From Microbacterium sp. Root553 (GTDB lineage Bacteria; Actinomycetota; Actinomycetes; Actinomycetales; Microbacteriaceae): DNA of 64,000 bases. A program made the position numbers and the translations under genes. The DNA lies in contig NZ_LMFY01000001.1 in NCBI RefSeq assembly GCF_001426995.1, forward strand, positions 2,353,675 to 2,417,674. Direction: 5' to 3'. Positions 20,301-27,540 of the stretch are shown one piece after another. Position 1 is the first letter of the stretch. Each line of letters opens with the position of its first letter. The notes under the pieces were generated by a model that saw only the letters and a program-made list of their open reading frames with translations, was not told where the DNA came from and ran no database searches.

Positions 20301-20678
20301 AGCTGAAGCTGAATCCTGTAGGTCGAAGCCATCCAACGCAAGGCGGGTGCGGATGTCGAATGCTGTCCCAGACCGCGCCGCATCGACACCACGGGGGACA
20401 GGAATGAGAAGATCCCTGTCGGAGAGCTCTGGCAGACCCAAGGTCGCGGCCATGGCATAAGCGGCTTGCGTGCCACCGCGGGTGCCACTCAGCCGCGGGG
20501 AGATCCCGTCAAGATACGCACGTACTGGCGAACCCGCGTCTCGCAACTCGCTCGTAAGGCTCACGGATTGATCTTCGCAGATCGGAACGTTTGGCTCGAA
20601 GATCCCGTTCACCGTCTCGGTGCCACCTCTGGCCGTGCGTCGCACCGCCCGACGTCCCAACCCTGATTTTGAGCTCAA
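17400..20678 (-). CDS. Large PD-(D/E)XK-like protein with leucine-rich-variant/HEAT-like repeats
   Basis: 1092 residues from TTG 20678; GTGs at about 20612 and 20564 are possible later starts. The N-terminal 350 residues contain a nuclease-like signature, D266...ID270CK272 within WLVGDTLIDCKV, with a following helix (KLRGFLRQLLGYVMLD) as in PD-(D/E)XK enzymes. From about 365 to 450 and 560 to 1075 are short repeats of the form NPATP-x-x-x-L-x-x-LA-D-x-x-x-x-VR-x-x-VA, matching leucine-rich-variant repeats. No membrane segment or signal peptide. It converges on the ATPase gene with a 6-bp gap. Function unknown; the architecture suggests a repeat-guided nuclease in defence. Confidence 0.68.
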   Translation of the reverse strand: MSSKSGLGRRAVRRTARGGTETVNGIFEPNVPICEDQSVSLTSELRDAGSPVRAYLDGISPRLSGTRGGTQAAYAMAATLGLPELSDRDLLIPVPRGVDAARSGTAFDIRTRLALDGFDLQDSASAAGITELPRFIDEIENGLHRARILTEAFQVAEQLLSAPSDEADLDRASILLAHCEQFYRAGPEALSGSVGASCDAVDDGLSFAASIDPLAIADIRSLLVANASQINAWRDRIADGDRFEPNPGFSGAMLLGGADGDWLVGDTLIDCKVYAELSIPKLRGFLRQLLGYVMLDLEDELAVRSVGIWLPRQGLMPIWSLERLLDGDPDELLPTLREGFVNATKRNQIAVHVPVSERRKLQLLADNRNTPHAMLLALALGDDTDLRFRVGRNPATPEDTLRTLAADRYARVREGVAMNPATPNEILSAFAQDTSLMVRRAAAANAGAWRQEATGSAHSIETSSPVPPAATGTVANTHDLVAVQPGNPGALAPHAVQIRQDRDPADANLGLLEQLVHLFIGNRLGWNPGLPLPQASRVWAAIADRRNDLPERLKNGLPNELKISLMQDDQPAHIRHIVANSLPIADLAVREKLFTDSDAEIRWSALKRSLPVHDDAMSKTLSELAASKSARLTFRTQGLTAYEKWCTPAEYNAQMLAVIASHPATPPAMLRELIHENSPEILTALAGNPTLDAVSVDLLAEKIQSVRSAEAREWFAGSQQMPDAVMERLARDRSVDVRLTVALNSTAPVPALQLLAEDKSKTIRVAVLANEALPGDLAAKLAASLLTTASDLELLEALQAATSRGDLALPYTLVEEALDRLSKSRMRQPNLRLEAAEDARTGATTLVRLAKSRDEEVRCAVATHSHTPVKILELLAQDEDAEVRKCAARNSNLPGDALNALFLDPDLDVRIAAFRNPVADTAEDTDPAEVGAVEIAPKRTPPKVSELHAMAANKRAEVRAQVAYNPLATPDILTFLGGERRSKQVRRVVAANPNTPPEVLRLLAVENDAETQQAVAFNGATPIDVLADLAGRSSDLALLVALNPDAPAQILDALAEDRDPLIKFVAAEVRAERVIEANRGRMALRASEEQSD

Positions 20679-20731
20679 ATCACGGGGCCGCCAGTGCTCG
20701 CTGCACGTGACGGGTCAGCACTCCTGAGCTG

Positions 20732-21316
20732 TTACCAGACACCCATTTCAGCCAGCCGCGCCCACCGCGGGATCAGTGCCGCGAGAGTGATGATGAGCGC
20801 GGCGGCCCCGACCGCAATCGACACGGCGCGAACGCGCCACTTGACGGGCTCGAAGTCATTTCTGGCCAGAATGACACCGCTCGCGAAGGGCAGGGCAAAG
20901 GGAACGATGCTCAGCACTACCAGAGCGAAAACGGCGGACTCCCGCCATGTCTCATCCGAGTACAACAGCCCGATGAGCATCAACCAGCCTTTGGTCAAAG
21001 CCATCAGCGTTCCGATGCCTCCAATGACGCTGGACAGCACGATCATCGTCCGCGGCCGGAGCGCGTCCTCTCCTAGCGAGGCGTGCACCAGGACCAGCAC
21101 GGACAGGAGCGCCGTCAGCGCCAGGTAGCTGACGTCCGCGAAGCCCCATTCGCCGGTGTTGATCGGCACGAGCCCCATGATCATCAGGAACAAGTGAAAG
21201 ATCGCGAGAACCATCCCGACGCCGATCAAGCAGACGGTGGAGATCGAGATGAGCTGCTCAGAGCGCGTCGCCGGCTCCGGTTCTACCCAAAGCGTGGCCG
21301 GCTTCGTTGATTCCAT
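20732..21316 (-). CDS. Integral membrane protein of unknown function
   Basis: 194 residues from ATG 21316, which has AGGAGAG about 8 bp upstream. There are about five hydrophobic segments (for example TVCLIGVGMVLAIFHLFLMI, YLALTALLSVLVLVHASL, AVFALVVLSIVPFALPFASG and VSIAVGAAALIITLAALI) between short charged loops. No known family is recognised. It lies downstream of, and on the same strand as, the membrane-anchored phosphatase-like gene. Confidence 0.6.
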   Translation of the reverse strand: MESTKPATLWVEPEPATRSEQLISISTVCLIGVGMVLAIFHLFLMIMGLVPINTGEWGFADVSYLALTALLSVLVLVHASLGEDALRPRTMIVLSSVIGGIGTLMALTKGWLMLIGLLYSDETWRESAVFALVVLSIVPFALPFASGVILARNDFEPVKWRVRAVSIAVGAAALIITLAALIPRWARLAEMGVW

Positions 21317-21374
21317 GCTGACGACTCTCCTCTGTGAACCTGGACGATCTCCCGTCGCCCACGCGTTGACTGCG

Positions 21375-22451
21375 CTATCGCGCCTCAAGCACGGCGACGA
21401 ACGCCCGATGGTCGGTGCCGCCAGATGCCGAAGGCTCCATGACCCGGGCATCGAGTACCGACCATGCTTCGCCGGCCAAGACGTGATCGATCGGCGAAGC
21501 CAGCCATGCAGGAACGGTGGATGGCCAGGTACCTGTGGCCGCAGCATTGGCCTGCTCGGCTGCATCCTGGCAATTGCCGAGCTCCAGAAGATCGACCGTG
21601 GCGTTGAAGTCGCCAGCGACGATGACGTCGGATCCGAGCGAGCTGCATTGCCCGGCGATCCACTGCAGGCCTGCTCTCCAGTCGTCCATGCTCTCGGGCA
21701 GGGGCGGTGCCGGATGCGCCGCGACGATCACCGGCCCGTCTCCATCGACTGGACGCCAGACGCCGCTCGGAAGACCAGGTGTCGATCCTGCAGCCTCGTC
21801 GAGCTCGTAGTTGCCAAGCTCGTCTCCGACGAGCAGCGACGTCGGGATCCACGACTCCTCGAGCGAGCCGGCAACGGCGCGGGTGGTCGCTGGCGTCAAA
21901 TGCATGCCCTCGAGGGCGACCAGGCGCGAGACCTCGGCGGCAGCATCCTCATCCATCTCCGGCAGGCTCACGACGTCGGCCTGCACCTCGAGGACGAGCT
22001 CGGCGACATCTGCGGGGGAGGTTGCCCCACCCTGGGCGTTCCAGACCAGGACGGTCAGATCGCCGTCCGGCAGCCCTGCTGCACCCGTCTCTGAACTTCC
22101 GCGGGCCAGGAGCACGCCAGCATTCCCGACGCTTGCGGTCAGAGTGGCGACCGCGATCCCCGCAGCAATGCTCGCCACCAGCCGGGGTCGCCGTCGGAGC
22201 AGCAGGAACACCGCTGCAGCGACGATGGCAACGCACAGGAGTGCAAGTGCCAGCGGGGCGCGGAATGCGATGAGCTGTGCGATGCCGAAAAGGCGCTGCG
22301 CGGCGAGTGCCTGCGGCCAGGTCAGCAGGACCGCCACAGGAATGCAGACCAGCAACGTGATGCTCAGGCCGAGACGACCCCGACCCGCGTCCCTTCCGGT
22401 CGAGGCTGGCTCTTGTTCCGCAGCTTCGGCGACGCGAGTCACAGGCCCCAT
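21375..22451 (-). CDS. Membrane-anchored endonuclease/exonuclease/phosphatase family protein
   Basis: 358 residues from ATG 22451. Residues about 25-140 form three hydrophobic segments, then an EEP domain begins at LTVLVWNAQGG. Catalytic landmarks are VVSLPEMDED (Glu), VIVAGDFNATVD, SPIDHVLAG and GGTDHRAFVAVL, so the full metal-dependent active site looks intact. This layout is common in actinobacterial cell-surface phosphodiesterases or phosphatases with the active site outside the membrane. Its start overlaps the upstream small membrane gene by 13 bp. Substrate unknown. Confidence 0.78.
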   Translation of the reverse strand: MGPVTRVAEAAEQEPASTGRDAGRGRLGLSITLLVCIPVAVLLTWPQALAAQRLFGIAQLIAFRAPLALALLCVAIVAAAVFLLLRRRPRLVASIAAGIAVATLTASVGNAGVLLARGSSETGAAGLPDGDLTVLVWNAQGGATSPADVAELVLEVQADVVSLPEMDEDAAAEVSRLVALEGMHLTPATTRAVAGSLEESWIPTSLLVGDELGNYELDEAAGSTPGLPSGVWRPVDGDGPVIVAAHPAPPLPESMDDWRAGLQWIAGQCSSLGSDVIVAGDFNATVDLLELGNCQDAAEQANAAATGTWPSTVPAWLASPIDHVLAGEAWSVLDARVMEPSASGGTDHRAFVAVLEAR

Positions 22452-22837
22452 GTCGGCTGACTGGCTCCCGGCGACAGCAGCACCGCCCACCCCGCGAGGA
22501 CCAGCGCGATCGCGACGAGAGGCATCACCACGACAAGGGCCCGCGCGGCAATGCTTCGCTTGCGCCAGGTCCAGATGCCCCGCACTACAAGCCAGAGCAG
22601 CAGCCCCGCTGCGATGGCGAAGAAGAACAGTCCGACGGTCACGCCCAACGGGCTCTCGGAGCCTTCCCAGTGGTAGGTCGTGCCGAACTCCCACGGCCGC
22701 CACACCAGCCCTGCCATGCCGATCCAGAACGTGCCGATCAGGCCCGTGATGACTGCGGCGAGCCCGAGAATGAGCGGGGCGATCTGGCCCTCGCCCTGGC
22801 TGCCCGCCACGGCTGCATTCTCCTGCGTCGCGGTCAC
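22439..22837 (-). CDS. Small membrane protein of unknown function
   Basis: 132 residues from GTG 22837, which has GGAAGGG about 7 bp upstream. Three hydrophobic segments are visible: LILGLAAVITGLIGTFWIG, LGVTVGLFFFAIAAGLLLWL and LVVVMPLVAIALVLAGWAVL. The stop lies inside the start region of the EEP-domain gene, which suggests coupled translation. No family is recognised. Confidence 0.6.
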   Translation of the reverse strand: MTATQENAAVAGSQGEGQIAPLILGLAAVITGLIGTFWIGMAGLVWRPWEFGTTYHWEGSESPLGVTVGLFFFAIAAGLLLWLVVRGIWTWRKRSIAARALVVVMPLVAIALVLAGWAVLLSPGASQPTWGL

Positions 22838-22982
22838 GGTCCAGCCCTTCCGAAGCGGCACTTCTCTTGAAGTCGTCGATTCGATCCTATTGATCGGTGA
22901 CGCGAACTCCTGGTGAACCGCTGGGGCTCCGTGTATTACCTGCCGTTCGGCTCGCTGCCCGCGGCCAGGCGCGTGTGGAGCT

Positions 22983-23579
22983 CTACTCGTGCTCCGATGC
23001 ATCGCGTACGGCCGACTTGATCAGCGCTGACAGGTCATCGACGAACTGCTGGCACAGCGCCAACACCGTGGGTCCGCCGTTCTCCAGCCGGCATTCGGCC
23101 AGCCGCGCATCATCGATCGGGATCCGCTTCAGAAATCCGCTGGGTCCGGTGACTTCGATAGACGCGCCGGTCTCGCCTGGTCCCGCGGCTCCCAGCCTCA
23201 CCTCGACCGGGGCGTCCAAAGGAACGCTGGCCGCCCGCATCGCTGCATTGCCGAAGTTGGATGCGCTGTTGTTAAATACGCTGCTGATCATCGTCGCCTC
23301 TCCTCGTCGCGTGGATCCTTCGTAGCGCACGCCGCGCAAAGCCGGGGTGGGACGACGACTCGAGCCCTTCGGATACTTCTCTGCGTACTCGCGCTGGATC
23401 TCGGGCGGCAGTTCGAGCCACATGATCGCCACCTGCTCCCAGAACGCCTTCCAGTACTCTGCCTCGGTCGGCCGAGCATTCAAAGCAGCTGTGCCCTGGT
23501 CCCCGTCTATGGGCGCGACTTTACGGCGGAGGTGCGGTCGAATGTCGGGGCTCTCTGTGTGGTCGATCAGTCCGTCCAT
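22983..23579 (-). CDS. Hypothetical protein, possibly two overlapping start choices
   Basis: The full frame codes for 198 residues from ATG 23579. Inside it, ATG 23291 (residue 97, MISSVFNNSASNFGNAAM) is preceded by GAGGAGAGG at near-ideal spacing and would give a 102-residue protein. The N-terminal half (AEYWKAFWEQVAIMWLELPP) and C-terminal half (LALCQQFVDDLSALIKSAV) look like separate modules. I do not recognise either. Both a 198-residue protein and a separate shorter gene are possible. Confidence 0.5.
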   Translation of the reverse strand: MDGLIDHTESPDIRPHLRRKVAPIDGDQGTAALNARPTEAEYWKAFWEQVAIMWLELPPEIQREYAEKYPKGSSRRPTPALRGVRYEGSTRRGEATMISSVFNNSASNFGNAAMRAASVPLDAPVEVRLGAAGPGETGASIEVTGPSGFLKRIPIDDARLAECRLENGGPTVLALCQQFVDDLSALIKSAVRDASEHE

Positions 23580-23719
23580 CGACCGGTTCTAGATCCGATG
23601 TAAGTGCAGACACTATCCGAACATCCTTGATCAGCTGTAGTGCCCCGTCGCGGGCCGATCTACCGAAGCGATTTGAGTGATCAATTGGGTTGTTCGACGT
23701 TTTCAGAAGCAAGTCCTAG

Positions 23720-23974
23720 GAAGAGAACGACGCCTATCACGGAGATACCCCTCTTTGTCCGTGCTGCGGGACGTCCCTGACCAAGCGGTACGTCTACTCC
23801 GAGATGCACTGCGAGAACTGCAGATTCGGGCTCGACGATGAGGAGGGCACTGACCGGAGCGATGAGTCCCTGAGCGTGTACGAAGCAGCGGACATCTGGG
23901 CTTCCCACGGGAAGGACGAGGAATACGCCTTCGGGTACTCCGAGGCTGAGCTCGAAGAGGCTCTGCGGAGCTAG
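23720..23974 (+). pseudogene. CPCC-type cysteine-rich small protein without a usable start
   Basis: The open frame reads CPCCGTSLTKRY, then SEMHCENCRFGLDDEEG, then LSVYEAADIWASHGKDEEY and stops at 23972. This matches the pattern of cysteine-rich CPCC small proteins (CPCCG, a second CxxC about 20 residues on, an acidic turn and a helix ending in G). No ATG, GTG or TTG lies between the upstream TAG (23717) and the cysteines; the first ATG (23804) is past the first CxxC. The gene is either broken at its 5' end or uses an unusual start. Confidence 0.5.
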
Positions 23975-24060
23975 CCCACCTTGGCGCGGCCACCGTCTGC
24001 ATATCGTGGTTCCCGACCACGGTCGCGACTCGTGTCGTCGCCAACTGGCACACTGAGGTC

Positions 24061-26028
24061 ATGCCTCGGATCACCCTCACCGCTGGAAACGACTTGGTCC
24101 AGCGTCTCGCTGGTGAGACTGATCCGGTCCGGGCCGTCATCGAGCTCATCTGGAACAGCCTTGATGCTGACGCCAACGAGGTGTCGGTCACTCTCAACCG
24201 CAATGTCGCGGACGGCATCGTCGGCGTCGCTGTTCGCGATGACGGCCTCGGCATGAGCCCGGAACGCGTCGAGCAGGACTTCAAGTGGGTGGGGAACTCC
24301 TGGAAGCTCGGGGCGCGCGTTACCGAGCGTGAGAAGCGGCCCCTGCACGGCAGGCTTGGCCAGGGGCGTCTGCGCGCCTTCGCGCTGGGAACCCGCATCA
24401 CTTGGGAGACCGTTGGTGAGGATGCCACGGGCGCGTTCAAGAAGACTCGCGTGTCGTCGACCATTGACCATCGCAACGACTTCTCCGGCCCCGATCCTGT
24501 GGATGCCCAGGGACCGACCTATACGGAGTTCCTGGCTGAAGGCCGCGACTCGCTCGGCCGGCTCGAAGGCGACTCTGCCCGGCCGCGCATCGCTGCTGCC
24601 CTCGCTCTGCATCTGCTGACTTTCCCGAAGATCGAAGTCCGGTACGACGGAGTAAGGATCGACCCCGCCGCGAGCATCGAGCGCGAGACGACGCACGAGC
24701 TGAAGTGGTCCTACGACGGTGCCGAGCGCCGCGCCGCACTGAAAGTCGTCGAGTGGCGGGATGTGAAGGGCCGGGCGCTCTATCTCTGCGACGAGAAGGG
24801 CGTTCCGGTTGATGAGTCCCCGATCAGGCGCTTCGCCGACTTCAACTTCGCCGCCTACGTCCTATGGGAGGACATGACGGAGCATGCCAACGAGGTGCTG
24901 CTCGTCGATATGGAGCAGGAGACCTCCCTGCTCGGATCCCTGATGCAGGTCGTGGACTCCACGCTCGAGGACCACTTCGAGGCTCGCCGTGCCGAGCAGC
25001 GTCGCGAGCTCGTCGGACGCTGGAAAGAGACCAAGACCTACCCCTACGAAGGCGATCCTGCCTCGGAGGAAGAAGCGGTTGAGCGAGCGACTTTCGATGT
25101 CGTCGCGACCGCTGTTCGTCGGCACATACCCAAGACCCGCGGCCAGGAGAAGCTGACGCTGGGTCTCCTCAAGGACACGCTTCAGCGGAACCCCGATGGC
25201 GTGAAGACGCTCCTGAACCAGTACGTCGGGCTCACCGAAGGCGAGAGCGAAGAACTCGATCGGCTGCTCGAGCGCACGCCGCTCTCAAGGCTCATCCGGG
25301 CGACTACCGACGTGACCGACCGCCTGGACTTCCTGAGCGCTCTTCGCGAGATCGTCTTCAACCCCGAAGCCAAAGGGCTGGTCAAGGAGCGGGACCACCT
25401 GCACAAGATCCTGGAGCGCGAGAGCTGGGTATTCGGGGAGCAGTTCAACATGATGAGCTCTGAGATAGGTCTCACCCGAGCGCTCGAGCAGCACCTCAGC
25501 ATGCTTGGCCGCGAGGGGGAGCCCATTACGAAGGTCACGAAGACCGACGGCAGCCAGGGCCGCCTGGACTTGATGTTCTCGCTGGCCGCACCCGAGCACG
25601 AGACGAAGCGGCATCTGGTCGTGGAGCTGAAGGCCCCATCGGTGGTCGCGTCGTACAAGGAGGCCAGCCAGATCAAGGGCTATGCGCGCGCCATCGTCGA
25701 GGATCCGCAGTTCGCCGGCACCCACACCGTCTGGGATTTCGTGCTCGTCGTGAACGACTACAACAACGACGTGCGGCGCGACATCAACCAGCGTGGCCGT
25801 GAGTCGGGGCTGCTCGATGAGTCCGAGCTCGACCCGAACTCCCCGCTGCGCTACAGGGTCTGGGTTCGTCGCTGGTCAGAGATCCTCGAGTCCGCGGACC
25901 AGCGCTTGCTCTACTACAAGCGTGGCTTGCAGCACGATGCCTCGCTCATCGACGTCAAGCGGTACCTGCACGAGCACCATGCAGACGTGCTGCCCGAGGG
26001 GCTGTTCTCGGAGGACGAACCGAACTAG
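24061..26028 (+). CDS. GHKL (Hsp90-like) ATPase fused to a Shedu-like PD-(D/E)XK nuclease
   Basis: 655 residues. The N-terminal GHKL ATP-binding domain has the N box ELIWNSLDADANEV (E28, N32), the DDGLGM motif (60-65) and GRLGQGRLRAFALG (about 97-110). A helical middle region follows. The C-terminal domain from about 450 (HKILERESWVFGEQF) carries GRLDLMFS (D503) and VVELKAPS (E522-x-K524), then QIKGYARAI (Q537-x3-Y541), a PD-(D/E)XK core resembling DUF4263/Shedu nucleases. ATP-controlled nuclease action against invading DNA is the likely role. It is a stand-alone gene in the island. Confidence 0.75.
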   Translation: MPRITLTAGNDLVQRLAGETDPVRAVIELIWNSLDADANEVSVTLNRNVADGIVGVAVRDDGLGMSPERVEQDFKWVGNSWKLGARVTEREKRPLHGRLGQGRLRAFALGTRITWETVGEDATGAFKKTRVSSTIDHRNDFSGPDPVDAQGPTYTEFLAEGRDSLGRLEGDSARPRIAAALALHLLTFPKIEVRYDGVRIDPAASIERETTHELKWSYDGAERRAALKVVEWRDVKGRALYLCDEKGVPVDESPIRRFADFNFAAYVLWEDMTEHANEVLLVDMEQETSLLGSLMQVVDSTLEDHFEARRAEQRRELVGRWKETKTYPYEGDPASEEEAVERATFDVVATAVRRHIPKTRGQEKLTLGLLKDTLQRNPDGVKTLLNQYVGLTEGESEELDRLLERTPLSRLIRATTDVTDRLDFLSALREIVFNPEAKGLVKERDHLHKILERESWVFGEQFNMMSSEIGLTRALEQHLSMLGREGEPITKVTKTDGSQGRLDLMFSLAAPEHETKRHLVVELKAPSVVASYKEASQIKGYARAIVEDPQFAGTHTVWDFVLVVNDYNNDVRRDINQRGRESGLLDESELDPNSPLRYRVWVRRWSEILESADQRLLYYKRGLQHDASLIDVKRYLHEHHADVLPEGLFSEDEPN

Positions 26029-26121
26029 TCCGGATTCTCATCCGTGTGGTTGACAACCCAGCGTGTCTGCCTGGTACCGAACGCCCGCATGCTCAATACA
26101 CCAACCAGCAAGGAGGTGCCG

Positions 26122-27273
26122 ATGAGCCGTTCGTATGAGTGGCTACCTGACCGCCATATCGGCGTCGCAGCAACCCTCGCGCATGCAGACGAAACCATTG
26201 CGCAGGCGGCCAGCATTCTCTTCGAGTACCAACGCCAGCCTGACGGGATCATCCGGCTCCGCGAGGTGCCAGTAGTCACGTACAGCGAAACTGTAGTCAC
26301 AGGCCTGGCTCCGATCCCGCGCAAGGTACCACTGCTCGTGGCAGACGCACTGGTGTCCCTGCGCAACGCGATCGAGCACACCATCTTCGGCGAGATCGAG
26401 CATCTCGACGGGGTGCTGGACGAGAAGACGGCCCGGCTTGTCGAGATGCCGGCCGCAACGAGCTTCGATGATTTCCAAGAATGGATCAAGCGCCGTCAGA
26501 AGAACGGTCCGCCGTCGCTTCACCGCGGAAGCGAACTTCTCCGGCGGATCGAAGGACTGCAGCCCTATCAGCGAACGAAGGATCCCAAAGACCACCCGAT
26601 GGCGTTGCTGGCTTCGCACACCAACCACTCCAAGCATCGTGCGCCGGCGATCACTTCCGTGCGGTTGGCCGCGATCCATCGCGAAGACCAATCGCCACCG
26701 TCGTTGGCCGAGGTGCAACGGCTTCCCGAAGTTCCGCTGCAAGTAGGAGATGTGATCGCCCGCACTCCACGTGGCGCGCGCATCCCGGTGGCCCTGTTTC
26801 CGACCATAGGCATCAACAGACCCGGAACCACTCGCTGGCCCGTGCTGATGAAGGAACTCGAGGATCTCGCTTCATGGGTGCGTACCCAGGCTGTCCCGCG
26901 ACTAGTCACAGGAGCGGACCCGCCCTCGTCGGTGCTGCCTGCGAGATACGACATCGCGGTCGGCCACACCGACGAGCGCAAGGCCTTGTCCGATGGTTCA
27001 ACGTTCTCCGCAGCCCAACGTCACCAGGAACGTCTGCAGGCTGCATCTGTGCGCCAGAACCTGGTCGAGACGCTTGCCGCCATGGATAGCGCGCCAAGGG
27101 CCAAGGATATTGCCGCATGGCTGGAATCACTGGAAGATCGCGACGTGCTCAAACGCATGGACAAGCTCCGGTTCACAAGCCACTACGACGAAGACTTCAT
27201 GCTCAGCAATCTCGACGTACTCGAAGGCATGCGAGACGACGCTCGACACTTCGCCGACGGGAGTGCCCAGTAA
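26122..27273 (+). CDS. Hypothetical protein of the LRNAIEH-motif type
   Basis: 383 residues from ATG 26122, which has a strong AAGGAGGTG site about 5 bp upstream. It contains PLLVADALVSLRNAIEHTIF, a segment of the kind seen in many uncharacterised bacterial proteins with L-R-x-A-L/I-D/E-H, and later VGDVIARTPRGARIPVALFP. The ends are helical. No catalytic motif or membrane segment is clear. It is the last island gene before the right junction and follows the GHKL-nuclease gene by about 90 bp, so a functional link is possible but unproven. Confidence 0.6.
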   Translation: MSRSYEWLPDRHIGVAATLAHADETIAQAASILFEYQRQPDGIIRLREVPVVTYSETVVTGLAPIPRKVPLLVADALVSLRNAIEHTIFGEIEHLDGVLDEKTARLVEMPAATSFDDFQEWIKRRQKNGPPSLHRGSELLRRIEGLQPYQRTKDPKDHPMALLASHTNHSKHRAPAITSVRLAAIHREDQSPPSLAEVQRLPEVPLQVGDVIARTPRGARIPVALFPTIGINRPGTTRWPVLMKELEDLASWVRTQAVPRLVTGADPPSSVLPARYDIAVGHTDERKALSDGSTFSAAQRHQERLQAASVRQNLVETLAAMDSAPRAKDIAAWLESLEDRDVLKRMDKLRFTSHYDEDFMLSNLDVLEGMRDDARHFADGSAQ

Positions 27274-27532
27274 CTCGGGCATGCTACGTAGCCAATCTGC
27301 GAGCGAGTGGAACGAGAAGAACATCGTCAGGCCAATGACGATAGTGCGCACTTCCCGTGCCGAAAAACGCCAGAAGAGCGAATCTCATCCGCAGCCAAAA
27401 GCGCTCGCGAAAGGGGCATGCTCCGTGCGAAAGGCCTATGTCTAACCTGTCCTGGCCTATCGCCCGATAGGCAAATCAGAAGAGCCCAGGTTGGCAGTTA
27501 AATGTATGTTCTAGAGGTGCTACCGACACCAC

Positions 27533-27539
27533 CCAACGT
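27533..27539. repeat. Right junction core (candidate attR)
   Basis: CCAACGT repeats the left-junction core at 12725-12731. Directly to the right the host SpoU frame resumes (GTC GGC GCG GCG TTC). The island DNA to the left, CTAGAGGTGCTACCGACACC, resembles the start of the SPOUT motif in the island-borne copy (CTAGAGGGATTGGCTGACCA), as expected if the element's own attachment site mimics the target gene. Confidence 0.5.
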
Positions 27540-27540
27540 C

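Larger units (their letters stand above)
12732..27532. mobile_element. Genomic island (about 14.8 kb) inserted in the SpoU methyltransferase gene
   Basis: The two halves of a SpoU gene flank this segment: the codons for residues up to HTNV end at the left junction and GAAFRAAAG resumes at the right. CCAACGT is present at both junctions. The insert has visibly lower GC than the flanks and mostly defence-like or unknown genes. It brings its own SPOUT domain at the left end. No integrase, transposase, relaxase or replication gene is recognisable, so it is either a degenerate element or one mobilised in trans. Confidence 0.78.

Noticed and set aside
12732..27532. CRISPR array, integrase or transposase in the island
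   Set aside because: No regularly spaced repeats and no recombinase motifs (R-H-R-Y, catalytic serine or DDE) were recognised in any ORF.
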